From the NCBI GenBank assembly GCA_963169105.1, contig OY720639.1, positions 52,371,848 through 52,435,847 of the forward strand: DNA of 64,000 nt. The letters run 5' to 3'. A program made the translations under genes and the position numbers. The notes beneath the pieces were generated by a model. It did no database searches and had not been told where the DNA came from. It saw only the letters and a program-made list of their open reading frames with translations. Positions 13,410 through 25,609 of the stretch are shown here, piece after piece. The stretch is from Ceriagrion tenellum (taxonomy: Eukaryota > Arthropoda > Insecta > Odonata > Coenagrionidae). The first letter of the stretch is position 1, and each line of letters begins with the position of its first letter.

Positions 13410-15180
13410 AGAAGTTTTTATTTTTACTTAATTTTTCATCAGCTGTGAGTTACGAAGAAACTAATTTCATTCTTGAAAAAACTTTCCGCCCTTGTCTTTC
13501 CTTTCTTTTCCTCTTTCTTGTACTCTGAGATGATGGATTGATGAGCATTCTTGAAGATGTGACTCCTTGGATCATGGGCCTCTATCCGTCTCCTTTCCCG
13601 GTCGAAACTTGGTTATGCCTACTTCAATGTCTCGGTGTCATTGAGAAATGGAGATAATATTCGAAGATATTCACATCGAATAGAGGGTGGGCTGATTGAA
13701 CGTGTCGACGCTCGAAATAAACATTTCAAACTCGGAAATTAACATCAGCTCAAGCTGTCAAATCCTTTTGTCTCTTTCTATTCTCCAGGTCTTTCTTTTG
13801 TCAGTTAAACTAACCTACCAATTTCTTTTTCAAAGAGCTACCTATAATCATTCACTCCTCAAAAGTTCCTAACTTAGGACCCCTACGAACGAATTCTATG
13901 ACAAATATGGGGTTGGCCAAAGGCTCAATGATTTAAACTACCCATAGTTCCCTAATTAGTAGCATTCCCTCAGCAAGAAGAAACGTTCTTAAATGAAGAT
14001 ATGAAAATCAATGACGAAGTACAGCACCGAATGGCAGAAAAACTTGATATCTAATGAAAGTACCTATCACAAAGGCGCTCACACTTAGGTATAAAATTAG
14101 TGGACGATGCCTCGAGGGTGGCGAAAGCAGTTCGACCTGAGGACCACAGAAGAAGTCAATCTGGAAATTACTTTTTTTTTTACTTTTACTTAACACTTTC
14201 CCCTTATTTTTAGCTCAATAATAGTTATGAGCGACATTGCAGTCCCTAAATATGAATCTAGAGTTCTAGACTTCGCTTTGCCAATCCTTGAGGTGAGATC
14301 ACCAGGAGAGGTGACCGAAATTAAGGGTTTTATTGCGCCATTTAGATATAGTAAGTAAACAAGACATTATTTTTCCGAGAAAGGATGCATGGAAATATGG
14401 ATTCGACATAATCCTCCTGTTTATAAAGGCGGTAACGGGTGCAGATATTTAAGCTCGTATCCAACGACCTCAGTGCTCCACTTGGAATGCTAACTATCCA
14501 TTAGATTTGCAACTTCGCAACAAAAATCAACGCAACCGCTATGATGCGAACGCATCGTCCTGGCATCGTCCTGGTATTCAAAGACACAATTTTCATCTGA
14601 TTCCCAAATGAGGCTCTAAGCCACTTAAGAGTACACTAATGTCATAAGACTGAGGAGGGAAGATCATTATTTTCATTATCAATTACCTCTCTGAGGAGGA
14701 AAATACGAACTAAAAGAATCCTGGTCGTCTTCTTCGACGTGATGAACGTGAATATACAAACCTTCTAGGTTTTTATCAGTATTTACACATGCTGGGACGA
14801 CAGTTTCACCGGCGTTGCAGTCCCCTTTTATAGGTCCCCGAAGAGAATATGCGGATATTCGCCCGTCTAATAGACATCCACTGGAGTCAGGTGCACCGTG
14901 ATTGGTTGTTCTCCTCTCGCGCTTGTGAACAGAAGCCATGTATTGTGCACAGAACACGCGCTTTCAGGCCTGGGACAGTGAGTAGTCGTCTCCCTATTGA
15001 AGTTATTCAGATTCTTCTTCCAGGGCCTTGGAATTCCGGTAGCAAGAACACCATGGAGCTACAAGAAACTGGCGACTGCACCTCTGAATCATCTGGGGTC
15101 AAACCAGGATGTAACCCAGCAATAAAAATAATTTTAAAGAGGAAAAAATTAATCGCCGAAGAAACCCGCTACGTCCTGTG
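13410..15180. other. Non-coding stretch
   Basis: No gene recognised. Overlapping frames at 14679-14957 (minus) and 14849-15181 (plus) are open on both strands through a GC-richer patch and match nothing known. Confidence 0.45.
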
Positions 15181-15184
15181 AATC

Positions 15185-15372
15185 ATGCGGGAAGAAATTG
15201 AGATCAGCGGATTTATAGAGAGACCAACTTTGAAAGGCGAAGTACTTGCATAAAGTGCTCTCCAAAAAGCACCCAAAAGGGACAAGTCCCCGCTGCCGCC
15301 GAGATTCGAACCAATGCGATGGGAAGCCAGGGTTCTTAAAACCAGCCGTATCCTCTCACCAGCTCTTGCCGC
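15185..15372 (-). repeat. tRNA-Leu-like SINE
   Basis: On the minus strand a tRNA-like head runs from about 15364. A D-arm-like region (GCTGGTGAGAGGATACGG) is followed by an anticodon-arm-like GGTTTTAAGAACC and a long variable arm. The B box TTGGTTCGAATCTCGG is at 15314-15299. The spacing of the A-like and B boxes fits a tRNA with a long variable arm, and TTAAGA in the loop resembles tRNA-Leu(UAA). The body continues about 110 bases downstream without forming an acceptor stem, which favours a SINE over a tRNA gene. The 3' end is approximate. Confidence 0.55.
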
Positions 15373-15736
15373 CAGAAGCCAAAAGTTTCTTTTCGTCTCC
15401 TTGCCGTTAGACTACTCCCCTCTTTCTCTGCTTCTCGCATCCACTCTTCCATCCTTTTCCCATTCGAGCATGCGTCATATTCCTGGACTCTATCTTTCAT
15501 CTCCTTCCCACAACAACATTTAGCTCCATCCTTCCCACTCCCCCGGGACAACACGCGCGCTCAAATTCCTCCTTCCTGCCCGCCCTCCAGCCAGCCACAA
15601 CGGTCCACTCAATTATCCTGTCACGGGCGAGGATGTTTTCGCTGGAGAATCTCCATATCAACCGGCAAGAAGATGCGCGCGCGGGAGGAACGCCGAGTTT
15701 GTACGGCCTTAACGTTTGTTATTGGATTTTTTTCAG

Positions 15737-15938
15737 GGATGCCCCTTCCTGTCGTCCGGGATTGATTTTTTCGAGTTCTTCTTTTTCCTCCTCTCATCCA
15801 AAGTTCCAACTTTCTTCTTCTCGATATTCCGAGGCTTCCGTTACGAGAAAATCTGCCGCAATCGATTCGCAGGCGTTACAGGGACGATTCTATCTCATAA
15901 GACATTTATATTGGGAATATTTCATGGAATGGTTATAA
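15737..15938 (+). other. Candidate internal exon (202 bp)
   Basis: The left border is ATTGGATTTTTTTCAG, a good acceptor with a T tract, ending at 15736. The right border is TTATAA followed by GTAAGT at 15939, a near-consensus donor. The exon is free of stops in one frame, and in a second frame until a terminal TAA spanning its last three bases (15936-15938). The first reading is rich in Phe and Ser from a pyrimidine-rich stretch and shows no domain. It lies in the GC-richer island 15300-15960. It could be a UTR or lncRNA exon, a coding exon, or chance. Confidence 0.3.
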
Positions 15939-15964
15939 GTAAGTCGCTAATCTGCTTTTAATTT

Positions 15965-16175
15965 GTCGAGCAAATATTGTGATTACAACAAATAAAGGAA
16001 AGAAATGATGTCATCATAAAGCTAAAGGAAATATAGAAAAAGAAATAATTTTTAATAATTATTGATAGTAAATAATTAATTATTAATAATAAATAAATAA
16101 TTATTGATAATAATTAATTATTAATAATAAATAATTACTATTGATGGTTAATAATAATAACAATAATTCAAATTA
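15965..16175. repeat. AT-rich repeat with tandem TAATAAT/TTAATTATT units
   Basis: From about 16043 to 16170 the sequence is almost pure A and T. A block of about 40 bases (AATAATTATTGAT followed by AATTAATTATTAATAATAAA) appears twice in tandem, first near 16053 and again near 16094, with small differences. It is a simple-sequence expansion with no coding content. Confidence 0.7.
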
Positions 16176-16179
16176 GCAA

Positions 16180-19100
16180 ACTATCAATCAATCTTATTTA
16201 ATTTCACTCCAACTCATGTAAGATATTACATATTGAGTTTAAAGAAACAATCTCCGGCACAACAGAAACTTAATTAGGTCGGTGCAATAAAAATAAGGAC
16301 CAACTCAACAAACAATGAATAAAAAGATGAATGAATGAAAAATAAAATAGTAGCACAGCAGCAAAATCAATTCAGTCGAAACACGATGGTGACTTTTTTT
16401 TACCTAAGTCACGTTTTGGGAAAGGGTTGAATGTTTATGGTGAGTGGAAGAGGAAGGATATTTGAATACGACGGCTAAAGTTGAAAGGGGATCCGAAAAG
16501 TGCGCTCCTACAGTATTGGTTATCATATCAGGGAACTCATACATTAGATTATTATAAAGAACACTTCTTTAACTATATATGCGATCTCAACCAAGTAACC
16601 GAACTCAACTGTAGCGAAAAATGAAATCCTATAGCCCAACAAAGTTTTTCCTAAAACGAAGAAGATTTTCATAAAAACAACAGCATGAAACCAGCGAAAT
16701 TTCATAAAAATCTGGCATTATTTGCGTGATTATTTTTATTTCCAAACACCATTAAGTTGAACAGTAATGATTCTTCTTTTAATTAAACTGGATATTAAGA
16801 CCAGAGTCGAGGTATTAAAAAGGAATGAAAAAAATATTGGTTTAAAATACAGATGACCCAAGAAATATATAAAATTTTCTCACTCAATTCAGTCCATTGA
16901 ATTTGTTTTTCACGTTTCCTTTCATTTCCATCAAATATACGAATCACCGGAGTAATGTCATTATAATTCATTGCTAAACAGCAGTGAATCAAAGGACACA
17001 AACATTCAGCACTCGCGGGAAAGCGAAATAACGTACAAAAAAGAATTGAGTAACACATCTATTAAGAGTCTTGAATCTTTGGTGATTTATATGAAAGATA
17101 TGATAAAGAGAAACATTTTCATACACCCCTCATCGGCCAATATTCCGGTAGGTATTCACAACTCTCGACCTCTTTTGTCATGAGCGCAGCAATGGAGTAG
17201 AAACCTCGCAGATTCGGAACAAGCAATTGACTGACTCGACACAATTAATATACCCTTCTTACTAATCGGTGAACGCAGAGATCCGCAGTAACCGTACACA
17301 TCTCCGACGTTCCATCTCTCATCCGAGATAGTGAGAACGCAGTATTTTCAATTTCCCTCTACATAATCGTTTTCTATTTGCCTTCGCTCGCGTCTTCCAT
17401 TCATCCAAATTCATTAATCACTCAAATCAATTACTTTCTTTGCGCAAATCATCCCTTTCGTATGAGACCTGTAACCTCTAGTAGCATTTTATTTCCATGG
17501 ACCCCATTGCATATTCTATCCTTCCTAATGCCATCCCTCCAAACAGTGTTCGTGCATTAATGTGTGGTAGGCTAACGGTACTGTTTATCCAAACACCATA
17601 AAATGGCTCCTTAAATGCTTTCTCAGCCGTGGCAATAAGACGATAATATAGGCGAAACACATAATAATTATATCTTTCCACATAGTGCAATGCTCAAGGA
17701 GAGCATTTAATTTTTACAACAGCTTTCTCCGCTCCCATATGATCCACCAAATAGAATAACAAGAAGGACCACAGTCCCATTAAGATGAAGGACATTTTTC
17801 TCATAAAAATTATAGATTATAACTAATGGTTTTTCCTCAGTAAGATTTCGTAAAAATTATGTACATTACAAAGGACTGCAAATCACTATACAATTCAACA
17901 TGAAAATATTTTTAAAATTTGAAAAATCTTCAGAAAAATTTTACTAACTGCGGAAAACATGGCCAAGCCAAAGATTTGGCAAGCGACCACGGAGAGGACA
18001 ACATTTTTTTCAAATATTTGCTTTTAAACGACCATCATTCATGCAGAGTAGTGCTTGTTATTAGTATCTTGGGGATAATTCACAGCATTTTTCGTATTTT
18101 TCAACAAAGGGTCGAACCGACCAAAATATTCAAAAGATTAGACCACAGGTCGGTACACTACATCACGTATAAAATCAAATTCTTGGTGCACCACAAAATT
18201 GTCCGCAGCGAAGACGTGAACAAGTGCGAATTGATTCTTCACTTTCATAAATACGGACGAAACAGTAGGAACCGGCCTGGTATTTCACTATTTTACTGGC
18301 CTGGGCTTTCCAGATGTATTGCGACAGTGAAGAGAGCATAAGTAATCCTTTCGAACGTTTTTTTCCTTGAAACAATAATAGCCAACGTGGGTGTTCTGCA
18401 ATGAAATGATTCCAAGTCCATAATTACCAAAAGGCAGAAGGGTGTTTACTACATAGGGATTCAAAACCTTGAACATGTATGTACATAACCTTTCAAAGAA
18501 GAGCAGAATGAATTGATTATTAAGGTAGCTCTATTAATGTCCAACTAGTATATGAACAAATGTATGTAACAAATTGTCCAGTTATAATGTCTTGGCATAT
18601 ATTTTTACATTAGTACATTTATTTCCGCCAAATGAAGCGAGCTCATTTATGGGAGGGATAACATTTGTAACAGGGAACGGCTCAAGATGTTACTTTATTG
18701 AAGCAATTCGAAAAGGAGTTTTTGCCTCAATTCTACGAAGCTGTTATTGTAGCTAAACGACATCCAATTTTACGTAGCAGAACCCACTGCAATAACAAAG
18801 ATATTCGCGGTAGAACTCTCAGCTGATTCCCAGGGCATTGTAAAGTCATGGTATACTGATGTAAAACAAATCGAAGTAACATACATCAATATTCGTTAAA
18901 CGAAAAGTGACCACTCCCTATTTGTCATTGCAAATATTGGGGACTGAGATCAATAAGATAATCAAATCACTGGGAATATAATATGCTAAATTACGGAACA
19001 ATTATACAATTATGGAAGTAAGTCAGAAAGCCGAATTACGTAACTACAAAGGGAAAATACGAATAGATGCTCATGATCAACGCTATGCAACACTTTCATT

Positions 19101-19280
19101 GCGTGCGAACTCAAGAACATTGGGGAAACTCATTTGAAAATTGTGCAGCTGTTTCCGAAAAATTTTTCCCGCAGCAGAGATGTCATTCGGTCGTTAATAA
19201 ACCTCTCTCATTTATTTTTTCATTCAATCACTTAAGAGCGATATTCGCTTTCCGCTTCCGACCATATCTCTCTCAGACGC
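16180..19280. other. Non-coding stretch
   Basis: No gene recognised. The 140-codon plus frame at 17919-18341 begins with a TTG codon and has no domain I can identify. TTAGGTCGGTGCAATAAAA near 16276 resembles the start of a mariner terminal repeat (see findings). Confidence 0.45.
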
Positions 19281-19312
19281 ACTCTTCTTCATTCTTTTTT
19301 TCTTTTTTTACA

Positions 19313-19675
19313 GTTATTCGACTAAATCGGTGCGTTCCATCCTTGATATCGGTTGCGATGGAACGGAGGATCCCCGGGTATTGATCGCTTGGATGCGTGC
19401 GTTCAACCTTGGCGTGGTGCGTGTTTGAATTGCACGAGCCCCATGTGGATATTTGCTTCAGTTGACAAGGACTGAGATTTAGAGTGGAAATCCCTATGAT
19501 AGTTCTCCTGCGCAACGGAAGTCGCCCTAAACTGCGAGATTCACTCGGATTTGCGGAAGTGGAGGCCGCAACTATGGACCATAGTACTACCACCACAATA
19601 AAGGCAAATAAAGTATTCATCGAAGGTTTTATACCAAGTAAATGGTCCATCCCATCAATAATTTTCCCGGCTACG
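19313..19675 (+). other. Candidate exon, start-codon containing
   Basis: A long pyrimidine tract ends in ACAG at 19312, a strong acceptor. The segment ends at GGCTAC followed by GTGAGT at 19676, a good donor. An ATG at 19496 opens a frame that stays open to the donor (60 codons, beginning MIVLLRNGSRPKLRDSLGFA). The first 180 bases would be 5' UTR. On the opposite strand a 171-codon frame (19273-19788) covers the same DNA and includes a hydrophobic stretch, NTLFAFIVVVVLWSIVAAST, that could be a signal peptide. At most one strand is likely coding, and neither product is recognised. Confidence 0.3.
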
Positions 19676-19689
19676 TGAGTTTTTCCTCT

Positions 19690-22600
19690 CATTCTTTCCG
19701 AATCAATACTATTTGCAAATATCTTTCCCCATTGTGATAACTCCAATCTTTTGCTTCCCTTCACACCGTAAGCGATTCCTATTTTCATTCTCCCTCCTCC
19801 ATGCTTGCTTCACATTCTCCACTCTATCGCCCTAGTAACATAGCGAACCCCATCCAATTGTGCCACTACCGAATTTCTGTCATCAGTTCCCTTGCCTATC
19901 CTAATATGTCCAATTCTTCCTCAGTTTTTGGCTGGGAGCTTGAGTTTACCGCATTTGCAGCAGTTATTTTATAGCGTAGACTTCAAATCAAAACTCTGCA
20001 CGGGAGAAGGTTGCTTCGGTAGTTTATTACAAGAAGCCGGCATGACATTAAGGAATTCTGGCTCAAGTCCTGGTCAAAGTAAATGATATCTCCTTGGAAA
20101 TTTCGATCTCTCTCATCAGTTTAAATAACGTTTATCTAATATGATTAATATTATTTTACAATGACGAAGACCATTTGCCGAGAAGTAGGCGATATTACTG
20201 GACTAAACACTGAGTAAGTAAGCTGGGTAAAATATTATGGCTAACAAAAGGGGACCCAATTTGTTTCGAATGCCGATAGTATCATTTGGCTTCCATACTA
20301 CATTTTCAATAAAAAACTGTTCAGATATGGAAGATGAAAACTCGGGCTCAACGGACAAATTAATTGTTTTCCTCTTGTATTATTGCTGATTTTAACAGGA
20401 AGACAATAATCCCAAATCGTCGAATGTAAACTAATCAGGGAGACTCTTTTCTCAATCACAAATATGACAGTAGGTCGTATATTTCCGATGTTATTACGGC
20501 TTTCTGTGAATGCATTTGGAGACTGATCAGCAAGGTGTCATACTTTTTGCACCAGTTGTAGGTCGCATCACCAAATTATCATTAGCATCATAACAAAATA
20601 CATATACATTTATGTGTCGAAATCTGGTATCGATACCTCTGTTACGCCGAATAATATGATTCTGAAACCAACTACCAAATAAAATCCTCAGCTAAGCTGA
20701 TGAGCACCTACGATAATTTTTATGGGCTTGCTCCTTATCAGAATACAAAATCTAAAAATGTTTGGCAGCTACAACAGCAAACATTTATAAAGATTACATT
20801 ACAATATTCCTTCAACATCTTATTTTGCGTTTGAATGGGTCACCCATTTCCAAACATCGCACTCTTTAGATTATAAAAGTGTTTACTTTGAATATTCTCG
20901 CAGCCACTTCAACCTTGTATCCGCCATTATTCAAGTTTCCACACATACCACAACCATCAGAGACGCTACGTCTACAATAAGTATACCACAGCCTGTGAGG
21001 CGCTAAGCTGAGTATAAAATGTTAGATTTCTTATACGATGACTACATACAATCACCATGACAAAAAAGCATTACATTCATACAGTAAATACAACTATTCA
21101 TCTAAAACCATTGATTGTCATATCGTGAATTCAAATCCTTTTAGTTAACATTCAACATTACATGAGTCCAATAAAGAGTAATGCTGACTTAGTAAACTGC
21201 GACGTGAATACCTCCATATCTCCATTTACAGAGAGCAAGTCACGACGGTAAATAACAGTAGAAACTAATTTGGTGGGTGGCAAACAGCATGTGGTTGACG
21301 TAAAATATTGTTCACGCTACGTATTACAAAAAATGTATGATGAGATTCTCTAAGGAAAATGACAAATTGGACCGAATATGATTTTTGGTAGCTCTGGATC
21401 TACTTGGAGAATATCAAATCTCGGTTGCGCACGCTAGCCTTCCAGATGTCATAAATATCACAGGGTTTAAACTTGCCCTGAAAAATTCATTTGACTAAAC
21501 TGTGATTTGAAGTAGAATCAAGAGGAATGGCCCTACGTGCCAATGCAGAAAATAATTTCGTTGTGACTTTAATGGCCTTACCTTTACACCCGCGCGCGCG
21601 ACAGCGTAGCTAATTGTTTGTGTATATCCATATTGGATTATGGCTCTTAAAGCGAAATAGCACACACGCCTTTATTTCTGGAAAATACATTTCCTTGGGC
21701 TCTCGAAAGGTCGAAAATGATAGCGTGCGTTAGTCAGTGCACCGCGTTCAACAGTGGTATTTTACGAGCGAAGGAAGTGGACATGGGGAATGACAGCCTC
21801 GTTAGATTGTGATAATGTCAAACGGTGGATTGGCGCAGGCGCGATAGACACATACGTAGATTAAAGGGCGTGTGAGCATGAGACAGGAGGGAGAGGTGGG
21901 AGCGAAATTACCTTTGCTTATAGGCCGTTTCCACCTTCATAATTAAGGGAAATGTTACTCCTTCCCTCGTGGAGTCCTTCCGACAATTCGGGATCATTCT
22001 TTTTCACATTCTTCCCTTTTCTCTTTTTCTTTAGAAGCTGAAAGCTTGGAGGATTCAGTTGCCAGAGAGATACATAACAATTAGAAACAAAAGGATGAGG
22101 GACGAGTTCGTTACAATTCATCATGCAGTGCTCAAGGAAAGATTCGAAAGTTAAACTTAAACGCATAAGAAACGGAACAGTATAAACGCAAAAGACAATG
22201 AGGGTTGGGCCAAAAATACGCCAAACATGAAAAGATGCCAAAATACATTTTGCCTCTATATAATGCTTTAAGAAAAACTGAGACTGCCGACTAGAAATCG
22301 CTCCATAATAAAGTCATTATGACAGTGAAGTTCACTCCATTATCGGGGAGAAAAATGTATGCAATAGTAAATCTTCCGTTTCTTACCTCGCCATTCATCG
22401 CGAGCCTGAAATTTATGATTGGACATAATGACGGTACTGATGATTAAGGAAATGAATTCGTATCTTAAGCATTTTGCGCCGGCAGTGTTAAACTATACCG
22501 AGATATCATGGAATGGCACCGAAACTATTCATGATCGTTGACTGCCTCGGATACGTGTGCCAAGCGATATCACGGGGCGCGAGATATTTCGAGGAGAATC

Positions 22601-23680
22601 AGATAGATCATATGTTTAGGCATCATCTACGATAAGAGCGCGTATTCGAGCACATACCCTAAAAATAAAACGCAAGGAAGTAAATATGCCTCTCAGTAGG
22701 TACTGAATCAGTCTTGACAAAATCTAATCGAAAAATGAACAAAATAATAATGTATCCCTTTTCAACAAAGATTCCTCACTGAAGATATTCTCCTCCATGC
22801 AACCTGACTGGACTGAATGTGGGAATACGAAGTGTATCATTAATCCTCAAGGAAAAAGTTCAGTATGTAATTAATCACAATATTCAGCTAACTACTCAAC
22901 ATTTTCGTAAAATTCTACCTTTTCTTTTGCGCTCGCAAAAGTGAGAGCTTACGCAACGATTTCTTCGCCTTATCATGATCTATTCTCTATACAATAAATA
23001 ACACGCCGAATCCTGAGTCACTTGCATTGCAATTGCCAATTCAAGTTCAGATTGGTGCAAGCCTCCATTCCACCGGCGCTGACTTGCTCGGCTGTATGCG
23101 CCAAGAGAGAGAACAAATTAAAATGGAGGAGTCAGAGATATCTACCGTTCTTTCCTTATTCACAACCTGTAAATTTGGGTTTACTGCAAGAATTCCCAGC
23201 CTCCTAAGAGGCCAGAACAGTCAAAATTTCACATTCGTCAATGTTTAGTATGTCTCTCCCTGCTTACTCTAAAAATTCTTAGGTTTGAAGAAATAAAGTT
23301 TGAGTATTTGCAAACATTAGCTTCAGGTTTTATCTCAGTTGGATTAGGATTTCATTTCGTTAACATTCGATACCTTGAGCAGTCGCAAGCCAATAATAAT
23401 GAATTGATGTTTTGATCAATAGCTCTGATGAACGTGCTTGTAAAGATGTAAAAATGCAAAGTAAAAATAAACAGAGAAACCAAACCTTGACATTCAGTTA
23501 AAAGGGGAGGGTAGAGCCTAACAAGACAGCTTACCCTTGAGATCCTTGCCAAGTAAAGCTATTTGCACACATATTTGTAACACCCTATGCGTAAGCGACA
23601 ACATAAAAGGTAATGAAAGCCAGGGGAGAGGGACATAGAAGGAGGTAATCTCATACCAACTAAAGTAGTGTCTACGTGGA
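19690..23680. other. Long non-coding stretch
   Basis: No gene recognised. A CG dinucleotide run sits near 21592-21601. The 107-codon minus frame at 21918-22241 has no known domain. Confidence 0.45.
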
Positions 23681-23687
23681 CATGGCA

Positions 23688-23924
23688 CTAGTGGTCATAA
23701 TTAATCGCAATGCCGAAGTTTGATTTGATCAAATTAGCACACACTTTTAGCTCTCCAGGGTATGCTTCATACCGTAGTCCATACCATTCAAAGGATGTTC
23801 CTTTTCCCACCATATACTCCACTTCGGCTTGCCCTTCTACATCGTATTGTGAATAATTACCCGCTAAAAGGCTTTTCCTCTTGAGTTTAGAGATGTCACA
23901 GAATGTATTGGATGACTTGGGCAC
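23688..23924 (-). other. Unassigned ORF with protein-like composition
   Basis: This 78-codon minus frame reads like real protein, with a spread of Trp, Tyr, Gly, Glu and Lys (for example GTSFEWYGLRYEAYPGELKV). It ends in a TAG stop after NYDH. No ATG starts it: the first codon available is GTG, directly after an in-frame TGA. TTTCTGAG just upstream is a weak acceptor. It may be the last exon of a gene, or a fragment of a transposon or viral insertion. I cannot place it in a family. A frame this long is not by itself unlikely in DNA of this composition. Confidence 0.3.
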
Positions 23925-23929
23925 TCAGA

Positions 23930-25510
23930 AATCATCCCCCATGTGTTGGTAGGACCTATCATTCCACCAATTTGACTTCCAACGTTCCTCGATCAAAATC
24001 CGTCCACTACCCCGCCAGCCTTCTTCCCCATAAAAGCCATTGCCGAGCATGTCACTCCCTCTCACGCACACACTCCATCCAACCCCCGTGCCGCTTGAAC
24101 TGCAGCAAGGGCCGGCTCGCAGGCGTGAATTCCTCCGCTGACCTTTTCAGAAAACCCCTTCTGCTCTTTACATATCCTCCCTCGTCAAAATGTGGTGCCG
24201 GGCTGGAAAAAATATAAAGGCTTGACCCTTGAAATATCAAAAGGTGCTCGTTTGGAGAGGAGTCGGTTGACGAGTGGGGTTGGGAGTGCTCCCTGTTTGT
24301 ACGTGTCATGTATTTATAGAGTCCAAGAACTGTTGAATTGATGAAAAATTCAACCCCAACTTTTCTATCATTCCATACTTCCTGCCAACAAGGCCAACAC
24401 CTAAATGGTTTTTACTCGACGCCAACTGTTCGGCTTGGGTGTCCTTCATTGGACAAGGTTGTTCTTCGTAAAGCTGAGGATGGACATGCTCGCGGAATAT
24501 TGCTGATCGATACTAGTTATGTATCTGCCGAGGAGTCTTAGATAAATACACCATTTATGCACTTTCATCACTATTTTGTCCTAAAAACCTCAAAAATATA
24601 GACACGAAGTGGCCTCTTCCAAGAGCGGCTCTGTTTTCATCAAGGTAAGGTCCCTCTAAGGGAAACGGCTTCAAGTTCCTTGCTTACATTCCTTCCCTTG
24701 AATCCCGGCATGAAATCAGCTGGAGACAAAATGACAAATCAGCGTGGATCACTACACTAAGCAACAACACTAATATACTTAGATGACAAGTATCCAATAC
24801 CTGACTGATAGAGAGGCTTGAACTGCAGAAGCAATAAAAGAAAATATTGCTCAGGCAGGCTTAAATAGTGTGGCTCCTTGCCAAATTGAATTTTTCTCGT
24901 GGCTTGAAATGATTCCCCTCACTTTCAAAAATGATTTTTTCAAAACTCAAAAGATGCTTCCTTATAAAAGTATGATTAAATATTAGGTCCTTAAAAAGCA
25001 CGTTAGTATAATATGAGAAATATTATGTAGCAGTGAGTATTTATGAAACATTTGTTTGTTCTGGTAAACCATATTTTTGTGCCCCATATACACCAGCTAG
25101 AGGCTATCATTTCAAATAATGTTTATTGGTACCACAAAATGACGGCTCAAGAATATGAAGGTATGAATGGAAAATGAGGTAACATCCGCTGCACTGCTTA
25201 AGCTTATATGGCTATAATTACTCGGGGAATGTGAGTGGGATGGGGAGAAACCACGGGTCGGGATTAGCCGATTTAAAGCATGTAGAGGTCAACAGTTTAT
25301 GATCCATACGAAGGACGGACAGTTGCACTTCTACTCCAAACATAGCAGACAATTATAGAGAATAGTGAGTGAAATGAAAAATGTTTGAACCTCTCAATCC
25401 GACAGTCTATCCCCCTTATCATTCGCTTCTGTCACATGTAAGATATAGTGAGGAGTAAAGGCGACGCAAGATACCCACTAGATAGGTCAAATTTTTATAA
25501 TTTACCGACC
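23930..25510. other. Non-coding stretch
   Basis: The part from 23930 to 24320 is GC-richer, with overlapping open frames on both strands but no recognisable product. The rest is AT-rich and featureless. Confidence 0.45.
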
Positions 25511-25511
25511 C

Positions 25512-25600
25512 AATTTCAAGTTGATTGCGTAAGTTATAAACTTATATGGCTATAGATATAGATTGCGTAAGTTATAAACTTGCGCAATCAACTTGAAATT
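25512..25600. repeat. Short element with both direct and inverted copies
   Basis: GATTGCGTAAGTTATAAACTT occurs exactly at 25523-25543 and again at 25561-25581. In addition, 25512-25544 and 25568-25600 are reverse complements over 33 bases with about three mismatches. The inner palindrome AAGTTTATAACTT-type sequence explains how one unit can serve in both orientations. The whole would fold into a hairpin. Confidence 0.7.
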
Positions 25601-25609
25601 TTAAGAATA

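Noticed and set aside
17919..18341. 140-codon plus frame as a gene
   Set aside because: It starts at a TTG codon, shows no domain, and has no promoter or splice context.
19364..19380. GGATCCCCGGGTA resembles a cloning-vector polylinker
   Set aside because: Only about 13 bases match and the flanks are not vector; coincidence is the simpler reading.
21231..21247. 16-base microexon between CCATTTACAG and GTAAAT
   Set aside because: Too short and weakly bordered to distinguish from chance.
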